Assembly: GCA_003249035.1 (NCBI GenBank) | Contig: QBMK01000006.1 | Span: 1 to 64,000 of the forward strand | Source of the DNA: Pseudanabaena sp. | GTDB taxonomy: Bacteria; Cyanobacteriota; Cyanobacteriia; Pseudanabaenales; Pseudanabaenaceae | Direction: 5' to 3' | Length of the DNA stretch: 64,000 nucleotides | In this document: piece by piece, positions 1 through 8,190 of the stretch | How positions within the stretch are numbered: position 1 is the stretch's first letter | Layout of the letters: each line of letters opens with the position of its first letter | The notes under the pieces: model-generated | Databases searched by the model: none | What the model was told of the DNA's origin: nothing | The model's input: the letters and a program-made list of their open reading frames with translations, nothing else | Made by a program: the position numbers and the translations under genes

Positions 1-31
1 TTGGTTCGGCGGGCTTCGCCCGCCGAACCAA
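1..31. repeat. GC-rich hairpin, family B, cut by window edge
   Basis: An inverted repeat with core GGCGGGCTTCGCCCGCC and outer arms TTGGTTC/GAACCAA starts at the first base. It is followed by a GGGGTTTATA tract like the GGGTTTTAT flank of other family B copies. The left flank lies outside the window. Confidence 0.6.
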
Positions 32-78
32 TTTTGGGGTTTATATGCACATGTTATTTAATTTTCATTCCTTAATAT

Positions 79-154
79 TTAGGATAAATCTAAAACCAAG
101 AATTGATTGGCGGCGCGGAGCACAGTCAATCAATTCTTAGGTTTTATGTCCTAA
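79..154. repeat. Family B palindromic repeat with TTAGGAYA-type ends
   Basis: The element begins TTAGGATAAATCTAAAACC and ends GGTTTTATGTCCTAA, so its ends are near-complementary. Inside is a stem with arms AAGAATTGATTG/CAATCAATTCTT around a GC-rich centre (GGCGGCGCGGAGCAC). The same outer flank recurs at 6570 and, on one side, at 62240, with unrelated stem arms. The rest of the leader, 155-353, holds no ORF and presumably carries the porin promoter. A Shine-Dalgarno-like GAGGAAAGG lies about 10 nt before the porin start. Confidence 0.6.
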
Positions 155-353
155 TACATTGGCGAGTTATATATAAGTCGTTTGGCAGAGCGCCACATGC
201 CCTATGTGTGTTGTAATTAGTAATGAAATTAATCTTGAAACATGAATGTGTTGATAAACACTTCACTTTCTGATATTCTTTCTGCTATATTTGCTACATT
301 GGTTGTTAAGACAGATACTTAAAGCTGTCATGTTGTGAGGAAAGGTAATTTTT

Positions 354-2063
354 ATGTCTAAGATCTCTAAGAAAAATTATAGTATTGTAATTTCAGCTGC
401 TGTTGCTGCATCTGCACTTATTAGTGGTGCTGCAAATGCTCAATCTTCTACTGGTTCTCAATCTGTTCGCTCCATGAGCGCTGACACCCTTGTTGAGCAA
501 ACCCAACTGCGTCCTAGTGCAGTTGCTCAAAATGTAACTTCAGTATCTCAGCTCAGCGACGTTAGACCAACTGATTGGGCTTTCACCGCATTGCAATCTT
601 TGGTTGAGCGTTATGGTTGTATCGCTGGCTTCCCTGACAGCACTTTTCGCGGCAGACAAGCTACCACTCGCTACGAGTTTGCTGCTGGTTTGAATGCTTG
701 CTTGGACAAGATCAACGAAATTATCGCTGCTGGTCTAGCTGATAAGGTCAGCAAAGAAGACTTCGCAGTAGTGCAAAAGCTTCAAGAAGAATTCGCGGCT
801 GAGCTCGCAACCCTTCGTGGACGTGTAGATGCTCTTGAAGCCAAGACAGCATTGCTCGAAGCTCAACAGTTCTCCACCACCACCAAGCTACGCGGTGAAG
901 CAATCTTCGGTCTTGCAGGTGCATTTGAAACAGACACCACCCCTACCAATAACACGAACACCGTGTTTGCCTATCGCGTTCGTCTAAATCTAGACACCAG
1001 CTTCACTGGAAAGGATTTGTTGAGAACTCGTTTGCAAGCCAGCAACACTCCTAACCTTTCTACTGCTTTGAATCCTGGAGTGCTTGACGCATCTAGTAGC
1101 TCTAGTTTGTCCTTCCAAAGTGGTACTCCTAACAACGCATTTGAAATCAACCGCTTGTTCTACCGTTTCCCACTTGGCAACACATTTACAGCATACATCG
1201 CTCCTATTGGTGCGCCTGAAGATGTCCTCGATCCGATGAACCCTATTGAAAGTGATAGTCAAGGTACACTTTCTCGTTTCTTGCGCTTTAACCCACTAAT
1301 TCGCATTGCTTCTAACAACGGGTCTTCAAATTCTGCTTTGTCAGGACTTGCTATTGCTGGTTTTGACTGGAAAATTTCCGATCAAGGCAACTTTCAATTT
1401 ATTTACAGCGCAACTAACCCTGCTGATGCTTCTGGACAGGGCGGTTTAGGCGGTGGCGGTACAAAGTTAGCTGCTCAGTTGGTTTATAAGCCTATGGCTG
1501 CACTTAAGGCTGCTTTTGGCTATGCTTACGCCTATACCCCTGGCAACACTCTTGCGTCTGGTCTCAATGCTGACTCTTTCGGAGGATTTGCTGTAGCTAA
1601 TGTCGGAAGACCTTACGGAAATACCAACGGAGTTGCTACTGGTCCTGGTGGCACCATTACTGGTATCCAAAGCAATACTATTGTTGGAAGCTTGGTTTGG
1701 GATATCACCCCCAAGTTTACCTTCAATACATGGGGTTCCTACATTTTTGCTAATTCAACAGGTACCGCCGGTGCAAATACAACCTTTACTAGCTGGGTAA
1801 CTACATTCTCTGGTAAAGATTTGTTCCTTGAAGGCGACCAAGCGGCAATTTCATTTGGTCAACCACTACAACGCACAAACGTTGGTGGTGTTGCACAAGG
1901 AAGTCCTGGAGCTACTCCTTATCTGCTTGAAACTTTCTATCGCTTCCGCGTTTCTAAGAACATCAGCATCACTCCTGGTATTTACTGGGTGTTCAACCAA
2001 GGTAGCAGTTCTGCTAATGGTACCGCAACTGTTGGTGTAATTCGTACCACATTCTCTTTCTAA
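354..2063 (+). CDS. SLH domain-containing OprB-type outer-membrane porin
   Basis: This is a cyanobacterial outer-membrane porin, often annotated as an iron-uptake porin. What is visible: a signal peptide of about 29 residues ending AANA before QSS; an S-layer homology domain at about residues 62-125 (motifs VRPTDWAF, GFPDSTFRG and TTRYEFAAGL), which in this family anchors the protein to the peptidoglycan; a short heptad-like coiled coil at about 133-172; then an OprB-type beta-barrel to the C-terminus, which ends in aromatic Phe (TFSF) as expected for outer-membrane insertion. The length of 569 aa is normal for the family. A good Shine-Dalgarno precedes the ATG and a strong terminator follows, so the gene is probably monocistronic. 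The transported solute cannot be told from sequence. Confidence 0.93.
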   Translation: MSKISKKNYSIVISAAVAASALISGAANAQSSTGSQSVRSMSADTLVEQTQLRPSAVAQNVTSVSQLSDVRPTDWAFTALQSLVERYGCIAGFPDSTFRGRQATTRYEFAAGLNACLDKINEIIAAGLADKVSKEDFAVVQKLQEEFAAELATLRGRVDALEAKTALLEAQQFSTTTKLRGEAIFGLAGAFETDTTPTNNTNTVFAYRVRLNLDTSFTGKDLLRTRLQASNTPNLSTALNPGVLDASSSSSLSFQSGTPNNAFEINRLFYRFPLGNTFTAYIAPIGAPEDVLDPMNPIESDSQGTLSRFLRFNPLIRIASNNGSSNSALSGLAIAGFDWKISDQGNFQFIYSATNPADASGQGGLGGGGTKLAAQLVYKPMAALKAAFGYAYAYTPGNTLASGLNADSFGGFAVANVGRPYGNTNGVATGPGGTITGIQSNTIVGSLVWDITPKFTFNTWGSYIFANSTGTAGANTTFTSWVTTFSGKDLFLEGDQAAISFGQPLQRTNVGGVAQGSPGATPYLLETFYRFRVSKNISITPGIYWVFNQGSSSANGTATVGVIRTTFSF

Positions 2064-2093
2064 GATTTGGTTAACTCCTGTTACATCTGACAG

Positions 2094-2135
2094 AAAAAAA
2101 GCAGAGGCAATTAATTAATTGCCTCTGCTTTTTTT
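2094..2135 (+). terminator. Rho-independent terminator of the porin gene
   Basis: GCAGAGGCAATTAATT pairs with AATTGCCTCTGC. The stem is preceded by an A-run and followed by a T-run, about 30 nt after the porin stop. Confidence 0.9.
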
Positions 2136-2170
2136 ATTAGTGTTGTCAAACTTGCGTGAATTGGTATAAA

Positions 2171-2215
2171 AACAAAAGAGAGTTGCGGCGCGAAGCGCTG
2201 CAACTCTCTTTTGTT
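2171..2215. repeat. Family B hairpin with core GCGGCGCGAAGCGCTGC
   Basis: The arms AACAAAAGAGAGTT/AACTCTCTTTTGTT surround the core and a T-run follows. The arms differ from other copies but pair with each other. A family A half-element remnant (TTGCGTGAATTGGTAT) lies just upstream at about 2152-2167. On the minus strand the hairpin could also terminate the HEAT-repeat gene only if read through, since it lies beyond that gene's stop. Confidence 0.7.
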
Positions 2216-2263
2216 TTTTTGGTTATAAAAATCCCTAAATTTGTGTAATCCGCAATTCGAACT

Positions 2264-2947
2264 TCATTTTTCGCTTGATGCTAAAAACGATCGCGTTGCT
2301 TCGGCTACTTGGGACATTGGATCGTTGGCGAGCTTTTCTAGGGCAGATTTAGCTTCAGAACCACCAAGCTGAGCTAGAGACTGAGCAACACGATGTCGAA
2401 TCTGCCAATCGGGATCTTCGATAAGGGGGAGCAAGAGTGTGACGGATGCAGGATTGCCCAGATCTCCAAGAGAACCGATCGCAGCAATTTTGACCAGTTC
2501 ATTCGGGCTTTTTAGTGCTTCAGAAAGTAGCTCAAACCCCTTAGGATCGCCTAGCTCTCCGATCGCTGCAATGATGCTAAATTGAAACATCCAGTCGTTG
2601 GTAGACTCGTAGGCAGTTTTAAGCAGCTCAAAGGCTTGGGTAAGTTGTAGAGAACCAAGTGAAGCCGCCGCCGCCGCACGTACATCTATTTCAGGATCGA
2701 TAGACAGGCGATCGCTTAAAATTTCTAAGGATTTTTCTAAATTAATTGTGCCAACAGTACCAAGCTGACTAACTGCATCGTAGCGGATGCGGGCATAGGG
2801 GTCGATCGCAGCTATTGTAAGTAAATCAAATCTTTCAGAAACGGGAAGAGAGCGACTAGCATGGAGGGCTTTCATCCGAACACCCATATCATCGGTAGCT
2901 AGCTGCTCTCTCAAGGTTTCAAACTGAATTTCTGATGTTTCGCTCAC
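2264..2947 (-). CDS. HEAT-repeat protein, NblB / bilin-lyase-like
   Basis: An all-helical protein of tandem HEAT repeats of about 31 residues, with recurring motifs such as DPYARIRYDAVSQLG, IDVRAAAAASLGSL and LVKIAAIGSLGDLG. In cyanobacteria this architecture is typical of CpcE-like phycobilin lyases and of NblB, which is needed for phycobilisome breakdown. Size and repeat content fit NblB, but I did not test orthology. The longest frame opens with TTG at 2962; I prefer the GTG at 2947 (reading MSETSE), although neither start has a strong Shine-Dalgarno. It lies directly after the 80-aa gene on the same strand, so co-transcription is likely. nblS elsewhere in the window belongs to the same acclimation response. 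Confidence 0.8.
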   Translation of the reverse strand: MSETSEIQFETLREQLATDDMGVRMKALHASRSLPVSERFDLLTIAAIDPYARIRYDAVSQLGTVGTINLEKSLEILSDRLSIDPEIDVRAAAAASLGSLQLTQAFELLKTAYESTNDWMFQFSIIAAIGELGDPKGFELLSEALKSPNELVKIAAIGSLGDLGNPASVTLLLPLIEDPDWQIRHRVAQSLAQLGGSEAKSALEKLANDPMSQVAEATRSFLASSEK

Positions 2948-2962
2948 AAGAAAGTCTCGCAA

Positions 2963-3205
2963 TTAATACGCTAACGTTTCTAGTGTCTCACGTAAGTAGC
3001 TACGCACGAGATCATCAAGGACACTTTCTTGTAAGGTCAGATTATCTTTGGGATCAGCCTTGATATCTACATTTCGAGATCGCTGCCATTTGTCAAATCC
3101 TGAACTGGTCGCGATCGCTTGCTTGAGATGACTCCAAACTTTTGGATCTTTAGAAGCTTCATCCAAAGGGAGAGCCAAGTTATTCGCTGTTGAGGATAAG
3201 TTCAT
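2963..3205 (-). CDS. Small conserved hypothetical protein paired with the HEAT-repeat gene
   Basis: An 80-aa soluble protein with no signal peptide or membrane segment. I do not recognise a named domain. It is rich in charged helical sequence (VWSHLKQAIATSSGF, LDDLVRSYLRETLETLAY). An AGGAAAT Shine-Dalgarno precedes the ATG. Its stop codon sits directly against the longest reading frame of the HEAT-repeat gene, so the two are probably translated from one message and may work together. Function unknown. Confidence 0.7.
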   Translation of the reverse strand: MNLSSTANNLALPLDEASKDPKVWSHLKQAIATSSGFDKWQRSRNVDIKADPKDNLTLQESVLDDLVRSYLRETLETLAY

Positions 3206-3386
3206 AGAAATTTCCTAGGCTTATATAGTTATTATGGGAATTTACGAAGGGCGTAATTAGCTAAGAATAAACTAAACTAAAGATCGAAATTAGCTCATTT
3301 ATATTTATCCTATCATTTCAATAAAGAAGCCACCGAATTAGAATTAAATGTATATCTATAGATAGAAATCAATTATTCAAATAATT

Positions 3387-3791
3387 ATGACTACTTCAAA
3401 TCCATTTACTGATCCAAATATTGCATCGCAGGCTACAGAACTAAATCCAAACTATGCAATTCCTATCGTACTTATATTAGCAGGAATACCACTTGTTTGG
3501 GTTCAACCGATTGCTGCTGGTGCGGTTGCAATTTTTGGTTTGTTCTTAGCCTACCAAGCAGCCACCATTCGATTAGTATTTACTGCAACAGATTTAGAGG
3601 TTTATCGATCGCAACAAAAGTTTCGTTCATTCCCCTATAAAGAGTGGCAAGATTGGAAAGTATTTTGGGTTGGGTTTCCGATTTTGTTCTATTTCAAAGA
3701 AGTAAAAAGTATTCATTTCTTACCAGTTTTATTTGATGCGCAAATGCTAAAAACTTGTTTAGAAAAACATATTTCTTTGAATAAACCTTAG
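3387..3791 (+). CDS. DUF3119 family membrane protein
   Basis: A 134-aa protein with two closely spaced hydrophobic segments at about residues 24-58 (IPIVLILAGIPLVWV and GAVAIFGLFLAYQA). A soluble PH-like stretch follows (TDLEVYRSQQKFRSFPYKEWQDWKVFWVGFPILFYFKEVKSIHFLPVLFD would be its span, residues about 68-118). The pattern is that of the cyanobacterial and plastid DUF3119 family, whose role is not established. It stands alone, with 54 bp to the following sugar kinase on the same strand. Confidence 0.8.
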   Translation: MTTSNPFTDPNIASQATELNPNYAIPIVLILAGIPLVWVQPIAAGAVAIFGLFLAYQAATIRLVFTATDLEVYRSQQKFRSFPYKEWQDWKVFWVGFPILFYFKEVKSIHFLPVLFDAQMLKTCLEKHISLNKP

Positions 3792-3845
3792 CTTTAGGAT
3801 GGTGGCATTGACCTTCCTACTGTTTTCTGAGTTTTTGGACTAGAC

Positions 3846-5123
3846 ATGAATTACTTTGTGGGGATTGATTTTGGGACTTCGGGAGTACGGGCGATCGCAA
3901 TTAACTCAGATAGTGAAATCATGGCTATCAGCCGCGCTGATTATGACATTCGTGATTGTGAAAAATGGAAAACAGCTCTTTATGAAGTAATCTCTAGTCT
4001 GCCTCAGCAAATCAAACAAAATATCAGGAAAATAGTCGTTGATGGCACTTCAGGAACAGTTTTAATTTGCGATCGCACAGGAAATGCGATCGCGCCACCG
4101 ATGATCTATAGCGATGCGTGTGGTAAAGAAGTTATAGAGGCAGTAAAAAAAATTGCGCCACCGCAAAATTCAGTCTGTAGCGAGACTTCGAGTTTTGCCA
4201 AGTTAGTTTTATTTCTTGAGAATGAAGGGCTGCGCTCTTCATTCCCAAATTTGTATTTGCTACATCAAGCTGATTGGCTGGGTTATTTGCTGCATGGCAA
4301 ATTGGGCGTGAGTGATTATCATAATGCTCTGAAATTAGGTTACGATCCCTTGCTTTTACACTATCCTGATTGGCTAAAAGATTGGGCGTTACGAAATCCT
4401 GCGGTAACTTTGCCTGAAGTATTTGCGCCTAGTAAAACTATAGGAATAATTCAGGAAGCGGTCGCCTTAAAACTAAATTTGCCCCTTGATTGCAAAATTG
4501 GTGCAGGAACTACCGATAGTAATGCCGCTTTTATAGCTAGTGTTGGCACGGTGATGCCGGAGGTTGGGACAGCAGTTACTTCACTTGGGTCAACAATGGT
4601 GCTGAAAGTTTTAAGCGATCGCCAGATCGATGATGCGCGTTACGGTATTTATAGTCATCGGTTTGAGCATCCTAATTTTGGATGTTTATGGCTAGTTGGC
4701 GGGGCTTCAAATGTTGGCTGTGCAGTATTGCGACAATTTTTTACAGATCGGCAGTTACAAGAGTTTAGCAATCGCATTAATCCGAATATTTCTAGCCTGC
4801 TAGATTATTACCCTTTACCGAAAACAGGCGATCGCTTTCCGATTAATGATCCCAATCTCACGCCCAAATTACACCCACGTCCTGATGATCCAGTAGAGTT
4901 TTTGCATGGATTGCTAGAAAGTATGGCAAGAATTGAGGCGCAGGGCTATAAACTTTTGCAAGAATTAGGGGCTTCACCAATTCAGCAAATTTATACGGCA
5001 GGTGGCGGGGCAAAAAATCAGACTTGGGGGAAAATCCGCGATCGCCATTTACAGATCCCAATGAAACAAGCTATTCAGACCGAATCGGCTTATGGTGCTG
5101 CATTATTAGCAAGACTAAATTAG
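3846..5123 (+). CDS. FGGY-family sugar kinase, D-ribulose/xylulose kinase-like
   Basis: An ATP-dependent carbohydrate kinase of the ribokinase/hexokinase-like fold. The N-terminal phosphate-1 loop is visible (GIDFGTSGVRAI, residues 6-17). The region with the likely catalytic aspartate is GAGTTDSNAAF, and the C-terminal ATP-binding motif is TAGGGAKNQTW. At 425 aa it is shorter than classical xylulokinases (about 480-500) and matches the short cyanobacterial and plant group assigned as D-ribulose or D-xylulose kinases. The substrate is inferred from that subgroup only. It lies downstream of the DUF3119 gene on the same strand, and a family A repeat follows. Confidence 0.88.
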   Translation: MNYFVGIDFGTSGVRAIAINSDSEIMAISRADYDIRDCEKWKTALYEVISSLPQQIKQNIRKIVVDGTSGTVLICDRTGNAIAPPMIYSDACGKEVIEAVKKIAPPQNSVCSETSSFAKLVLFLENEGLRSSFPNLYLLHQADWLGYLLHGKLGVSDYHNALKLGYDPLLLHYPDWLKDWALRNPAVTLPEVFAPSKTIGIIQEAVALKLNLPLDCKIGAGTTDSNAAFIASVGTVMPEVGTAVTSLGSTMVLKVLSDRQIDDARYGIYSHRFEHPNFGCLWLVGGASNVGCAVLRQFFTDRQLQEFSNRINPNISSLLDYYPLPKTGDRFPINDPNLTPKLHPRPDDPVEFLHGLLESMARIEAQGYKLLQELGASPIQQIYTAGGGAKNQTWGKIRDRHLQIPMKQAIQTESAYGAALLARLN

Positions 5124-5160
5124 GGGTTTGCCTCACATGCCTTGTTGACAAAGCCCTAAC

Positions 5161-5261
5161 ACCAATTCACAAAAGCGTGCCAACACTTTTATGAATTAAA
5201 AACTAAACCCAGTATGGGTTTTAAAAACACAAAATGGCGTAGCCATTTCATGTTTTGGTAT
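5161..5261. repeat. Family A composite palindromic repeat, copy 1
   Basis: Three successive hairpins: ACCAATTCACAAAAG pairing with CACTTTTATGAATT; AAACCCAGTATGGGTTT; and CACAAAATGG CGTAG CCATTTCATG ending in TTTTGGTAT. The order and spacing match the other copies. It lies between the sugar kinase and the next gene. Confidence 0.8.
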
Positions 5262-5315
5262 AACTTAGTTTCATAATAGATTTGGCGTAGCCGTAACACA
5301 CAAAGAATAGAGATT

Positions 5316-5996
5316 ATGATTACCCCACTGAAGCGCAAAAATTTTGATGAGCTTATTCCTGCTGTTCCCACATCAGAGCAGTATCAATACTATTGGGGCG
5401 ACGGACAGAGTTTATTTCGACGTGTAGCCATTTCGATTACTTGCGTGATTGTGTTCACAATCCTCTATAACCGAGTTCACGAAAATAATCCCAGCAGTTT
5501 TGGTGCCTTAATCATGTTTATTTGTGCAGCTTTGGGGGGATTGTATTGGATGTTAGAGCCAATTGCACTGGCAAGCATTCGCAACGCTAAGTTGCGGCGC
5601 TTTGCCTATTGTGGATTTTGGCAAGCAGAAGTTTTGGACATTTACGTCTCGCAAGAAGTGCTGGCGCGTGCCGAAAAAGTAAACTCACGAGGACGGATGG
5701 ATGTTAGTTATGATGCGGAAAGTTTTTTAAATATTGAGCTTGGTGATGAGACTGAGTTTGTAACAACTTTGCGATTGCCAATGAGGCGTGAACTCAAACG
5801 AATTCGACCTGCGCAAACAGTATTTATGTTGCTATTTTCAAACGATCGCCGATTTGGTCGGGTGAGCCGAATAACATCTGATGCTTATATTGCCCAATAC
5901 GATCTCTGGGTCGGAGATTATCCTTATTTGCGTCGAGATACTTTTGTGAATCTGACTAAATTCATGGTCAAGCGATCGCAAAGAGTGCCTAACTAA
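5316..5996 (+). CDS. Conserved membrane protein of unknown function
   Basis: A 226-aa protein with two transmembrane segments at about residues 36-52 and 61-83, then a cytoplasmic-looking domain of about 140 residues. That domain contains a basic stretch (LPMRRELKRIRPAQTVFMLL) and an aromatic C-terminal part (YDLWVGDYPYLRRDTFVNL). Similar cyanobacterial proteins are sometimes labelled phosphate ABC transporter permease. I see neither a permease fold nor neighbouring transporter genes, so I do not adopt that name. Confidence 0.72.
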   Translation: MITPLKRKNFDELIPAVPTSEQYQYYWGDGQSLFRRVAISITCVIVFTILYNRVHENNPSSFGALIMFICAALGGLYWMLEPIALASIRNAKLRRFAYCGFWQAEVLDIYVSQEVLARAEKVNSRGRMDVSYDAESFLNIELGDETEFVTTLRLPMRRELKRIRPAQTVFMLLFSNDRRFGRVSRITSDAYIAQYDLWVGDYPYLRRDTFVNLTKFMVKRSQRVPN

Positions 5997-6116
5997 GGGC
6001 GATCCCAAAGCTTAAGAAACTTGGAATATGTGCGCTAAATCACTGCCACCCATGAGACGATCCCCTACTCTGGGATCATTAACTAGACAATTAGCGGCTA
6101 CTCACGAGTTACAAAA

Positions 6117-6467
6117 ATGTTTAATATACAAGCGCGAAAAATTAATTCCAGCAATTTAGAATCTCAATTTGATCTATCAACCTGTATTTATCGAAATGAA
6201 ACAGCATTTGTGCAAATCATTCGCATATCTCAACCAAACCTTACATTCTTGGAAAGATCAGTATTCCCTAATCAATGCATACATTTTTCTGCGTCAGTAG
6301 ATGCATTGCTAGAAATATATGAAGCTAGCTTATCTGGTTTAATTCATGCTGATACGATTCCATGTTCCCTACTTGAACTGGCTGACTTGGACATGGGACC
6401 TAATACATCAAGTTCGCAAGAGTTAAATAAATCTTTGAAAGATAAATTAGTTTCCATCGCAGCTTAG
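6117..6467 (+). CDS. DUF1830 domain-containing protein
   Basis: A 116-aa soluble protein with the DUF1830 signature. A compact beta-rich core runs from CIYRNETAFVQIIRIS through FLERSVFPNQCIHFSAS to LEIYEASLSG and the terminal ADTIPCSLLELADL. The family occurs mainly in cyanobacteria and has no assigned biochemical role. The gene stands alone with its own terminator. Confidence 0.82.
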   Translation: MFNIQARKINSSNLESQFDLSTCIYRNETAFVQIIRISQPNLTFLERSVFPNQCIHFSASVDALLEIYEASLSGLIHADTIPCSLLELADLDMGPNTSSSQELNKSLKDKLVSIAA

Positions 6468-6515
6468 TTCGTAGTTTAGTAGCCGTCGCTTTTTAGTTTT
6501 TTTGCTTTTAATTAT

Positions 6516-6549
6516 AAAGAAGAGATTGCAGTGCAATCTCTTCTTTTTT
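6516..6549 (+). terminator. Rho-independent terminator after the DUF1830 gene
   Basis: AAGAAGAGATTGCA pairs with TGCAATCTCTTCTT, followed by a T-run, about 50 nt beyond the stop codon. Confidence 0.85.
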
Positions 6550-6569
6550 ATAGCTACAGTCACTTGATC

Positions 6570-6642
6570 TTAGGACAAATCAAAACCCAAGAATGGATAG
6601 GCGCCGCTGAGCTGCGCCTATCCATTCTTGGGTTTCTTAGAA
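6570..6642. repeat. Family B palindromic repeat with TTAGGACA end
   Basis: Left flank TTAGGACAAATCAAAACCC, then arms AAGAATGGATAGGCGC/GCGCCTATCCATTCTT, then GGGTTTCTTAGAA as a decayed right flank. The outer flank matches the copy at 79-154 although the stem sequence is different. Confidence 0.65.
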
Positions 6643-6801
6643 CACACACCAATGGTTAGGGCAGCCAGCAAAAGCCACTTCAATCTTGAGATCAACTGTT
6701 CAATGCAATTCTCATAGACTCTATCCCGTGATTCATGGCGCCCCAAAAAAACTACAATAAAAGCTAGTAGAAATCGATGAAAATCAAAACAAATTAAGAC
6801 T

Positions 6802-8097
6802 GTGACATATAAAGTTGGACTTCTCGGATTAGGAACAGTTGGCACTGGTGTTGCCAAAATCTTCCAAGACCCTGCGGGTCGCCATCCACTGCTACCTAAT
6901 ATAGAAATCGCGCGGGTGGGTGTAAGATCGCTAGCCAAGCAGCGTGACGTAGAAATCGCTTCAAATATTGTCACAGATGATTTGGAGTCTATCGTCAACG
7001 ATCCTGCAATCGATATCGTGGTTGAGGTTATTGGGGGGATCGAGCCAGCCAAGAGTCTTATATTAAAAGCGATCGCCAATGGTAAACACATTGTCACTGC
7101 CAACAAAGCCGTAATCGCCAGATATGGCAATGAGATTTTTACTGCATCTAAGAAAATAGGCGTATATGTAATGCTGGAAGCAGCTGCTTGTGGAGGGATT
7201 CCCGTGATTCAAGCACTGAAACAAAGTCTTGGCGGCAATCGCATTAGCGAATTAACTGGGATCGTTAATGGCACAACCAATTACATTTTGAGTCGCATGT
7301 ATTTTGAGGGTGCTGATTTTGATAAAACCCTCGCGGAGGCACAACAGCTAGGTTATGCCGAAGCAGATCCTACGGCAGATGTTGATGGCTATGATGCGGC
7401 AGATAAGATGGCTATTTTGGCGAGCCTTGCCTTTGGCGATCGCATTAAGCTTGAAGATATCTACCGTGAAGGGATTCGTTCAATTACTAGTGCTGATATT
7501 GGCTATGCCAAAGAGTTGGGCTTTACGATTAAGCTCCTAGGTATTGCACGACGAACTGATAGCAAAGATGAAAACAATCTAGAAATTCGCGTGCATCCTA
7601 CCCTAATACCGATCCAACATCCACTTGCAAATATTCACGGTGTGACTAATGCTGTGCGTATTGAAGGCGATCCCATCGGTGAAGTTGTATTTTCTGGGCC
7701 TGGTGCAGGGGCGGGAGCAACTGCTAGTGCCGTAGTTGCAGATATTATCAATGTTGTAGCAGCGATGAAATCTATGCCCAATCAAGTCAATCAATTGATG
7801 GGCTGTTCTCATGAGCATTACGCTAAAATCGCCCCAATTGAAGACACAGTAACGCAGTTTTATGCAAGGCTGCTAACCCATGATAAGCCAGGGGTAATTG
7901 GCGACCTTGGGACTGCTTTTGGCAAACACAGCGTAAGCTTGAATGCAATTTTGCAAAAAAATACAATTCATGACGGTCTAGCTGAAATTGTGGTGGTAAC
8001 GCAAAGGGTAAGTGAGTTCAACTTCCAACAAGCGATCGCTACCATTCGCAAGTTAACAACTTTGCATAGCATTCCGACTGTGTTAAGAGTTCTGTAA
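6802..8097 (+). CDS. hom: Homoserine dehydrogenase
   Basis: Catalyses NAD(P)H-dependent reduction of aspartate semialdehyde to homoserine in threonine and methionine synthesis (EC 1.1.1.3). Visible features: an N-terminal Rossmann motif GLLGLGTVGTG (residues 6-16); the catalytic-domain signature around NGTTNYILSRM and AEADPTADVDGYDAADKMAILASLAFG; and a C-terminal ACT domain (about 355-431, starting YARLLTHDKPGVIGDLG) that usually mediates feedback control. The 431-aa length is typical. The start is GTG at 6802; no better-placed ATG exists upstream. It appears monocistronic and is followed by a strong terminator. Confidence 0.96.
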   Translation: MTYKVGLLGLGTVGTGVAKIFQDPAGRHPLLPNIEIARVGVRSLAKQRDVEIASNIVTDDLESIVNDPAIDIVVEVIGGIEPAKSLILKAIANGKHIVTANKAVIARYGNEIFTASKKIGVYVMLEAAACGGIPVIQALKQSLGGNRISELTGIVNGTTNYILSRMYFEGADFDKTLAEAQQLGYAEADPTADVDGYDAADKMAILASLAFGDRIKLEDIYREGIRSITSADIGYAKELGFTIKLLGIARRTDSKDENNLEIRVHPTLIPIQHPLANIHGVTNAVRIEGDPIGEVVFSGPGAGAGATASAVVADIINVVAAMKSMPNQVNQLMGCSHEHYAKIAPIEDTVTQFYARLLTHDKPGVIGDLGTAFGKHSVSLNAILQKNTIHDGLAEIVVVTQRVSEFNFQQAIATIRKLTTLHSIPTVLRVL

Positions 8098-8124
8098 ATA
8101 ATTGCGCCCCCTAAAAGTCGTTAG

Positions 8125-8179
8125 AAAAAATGAGCAGGAAAATTTGGCTGATCAGCTAAATTTTCCTGCTCATTTTTTT
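8125..8179. terminator. Bidirectional terminator between hom and the helicase gene
   Basis: AAAATGAGCAGGAAAATTT pairs with AAATTTTCCTGCTCATTTT. A- and T-runs stand on both sides, and the convergent genes on either side can both use it. Confidence 0.88.
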
Positions 8180-8190
8180 GCGCGTCTAAG

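Noticed and set aside
6618-7130. Minus-strand open frame of 170 codons opposite the homoserine dehydrogenase start
   Set aside because: It is antisense to clear coding sequence, has no family-like motifs and covers the family B hairpin; a shadow of hom.
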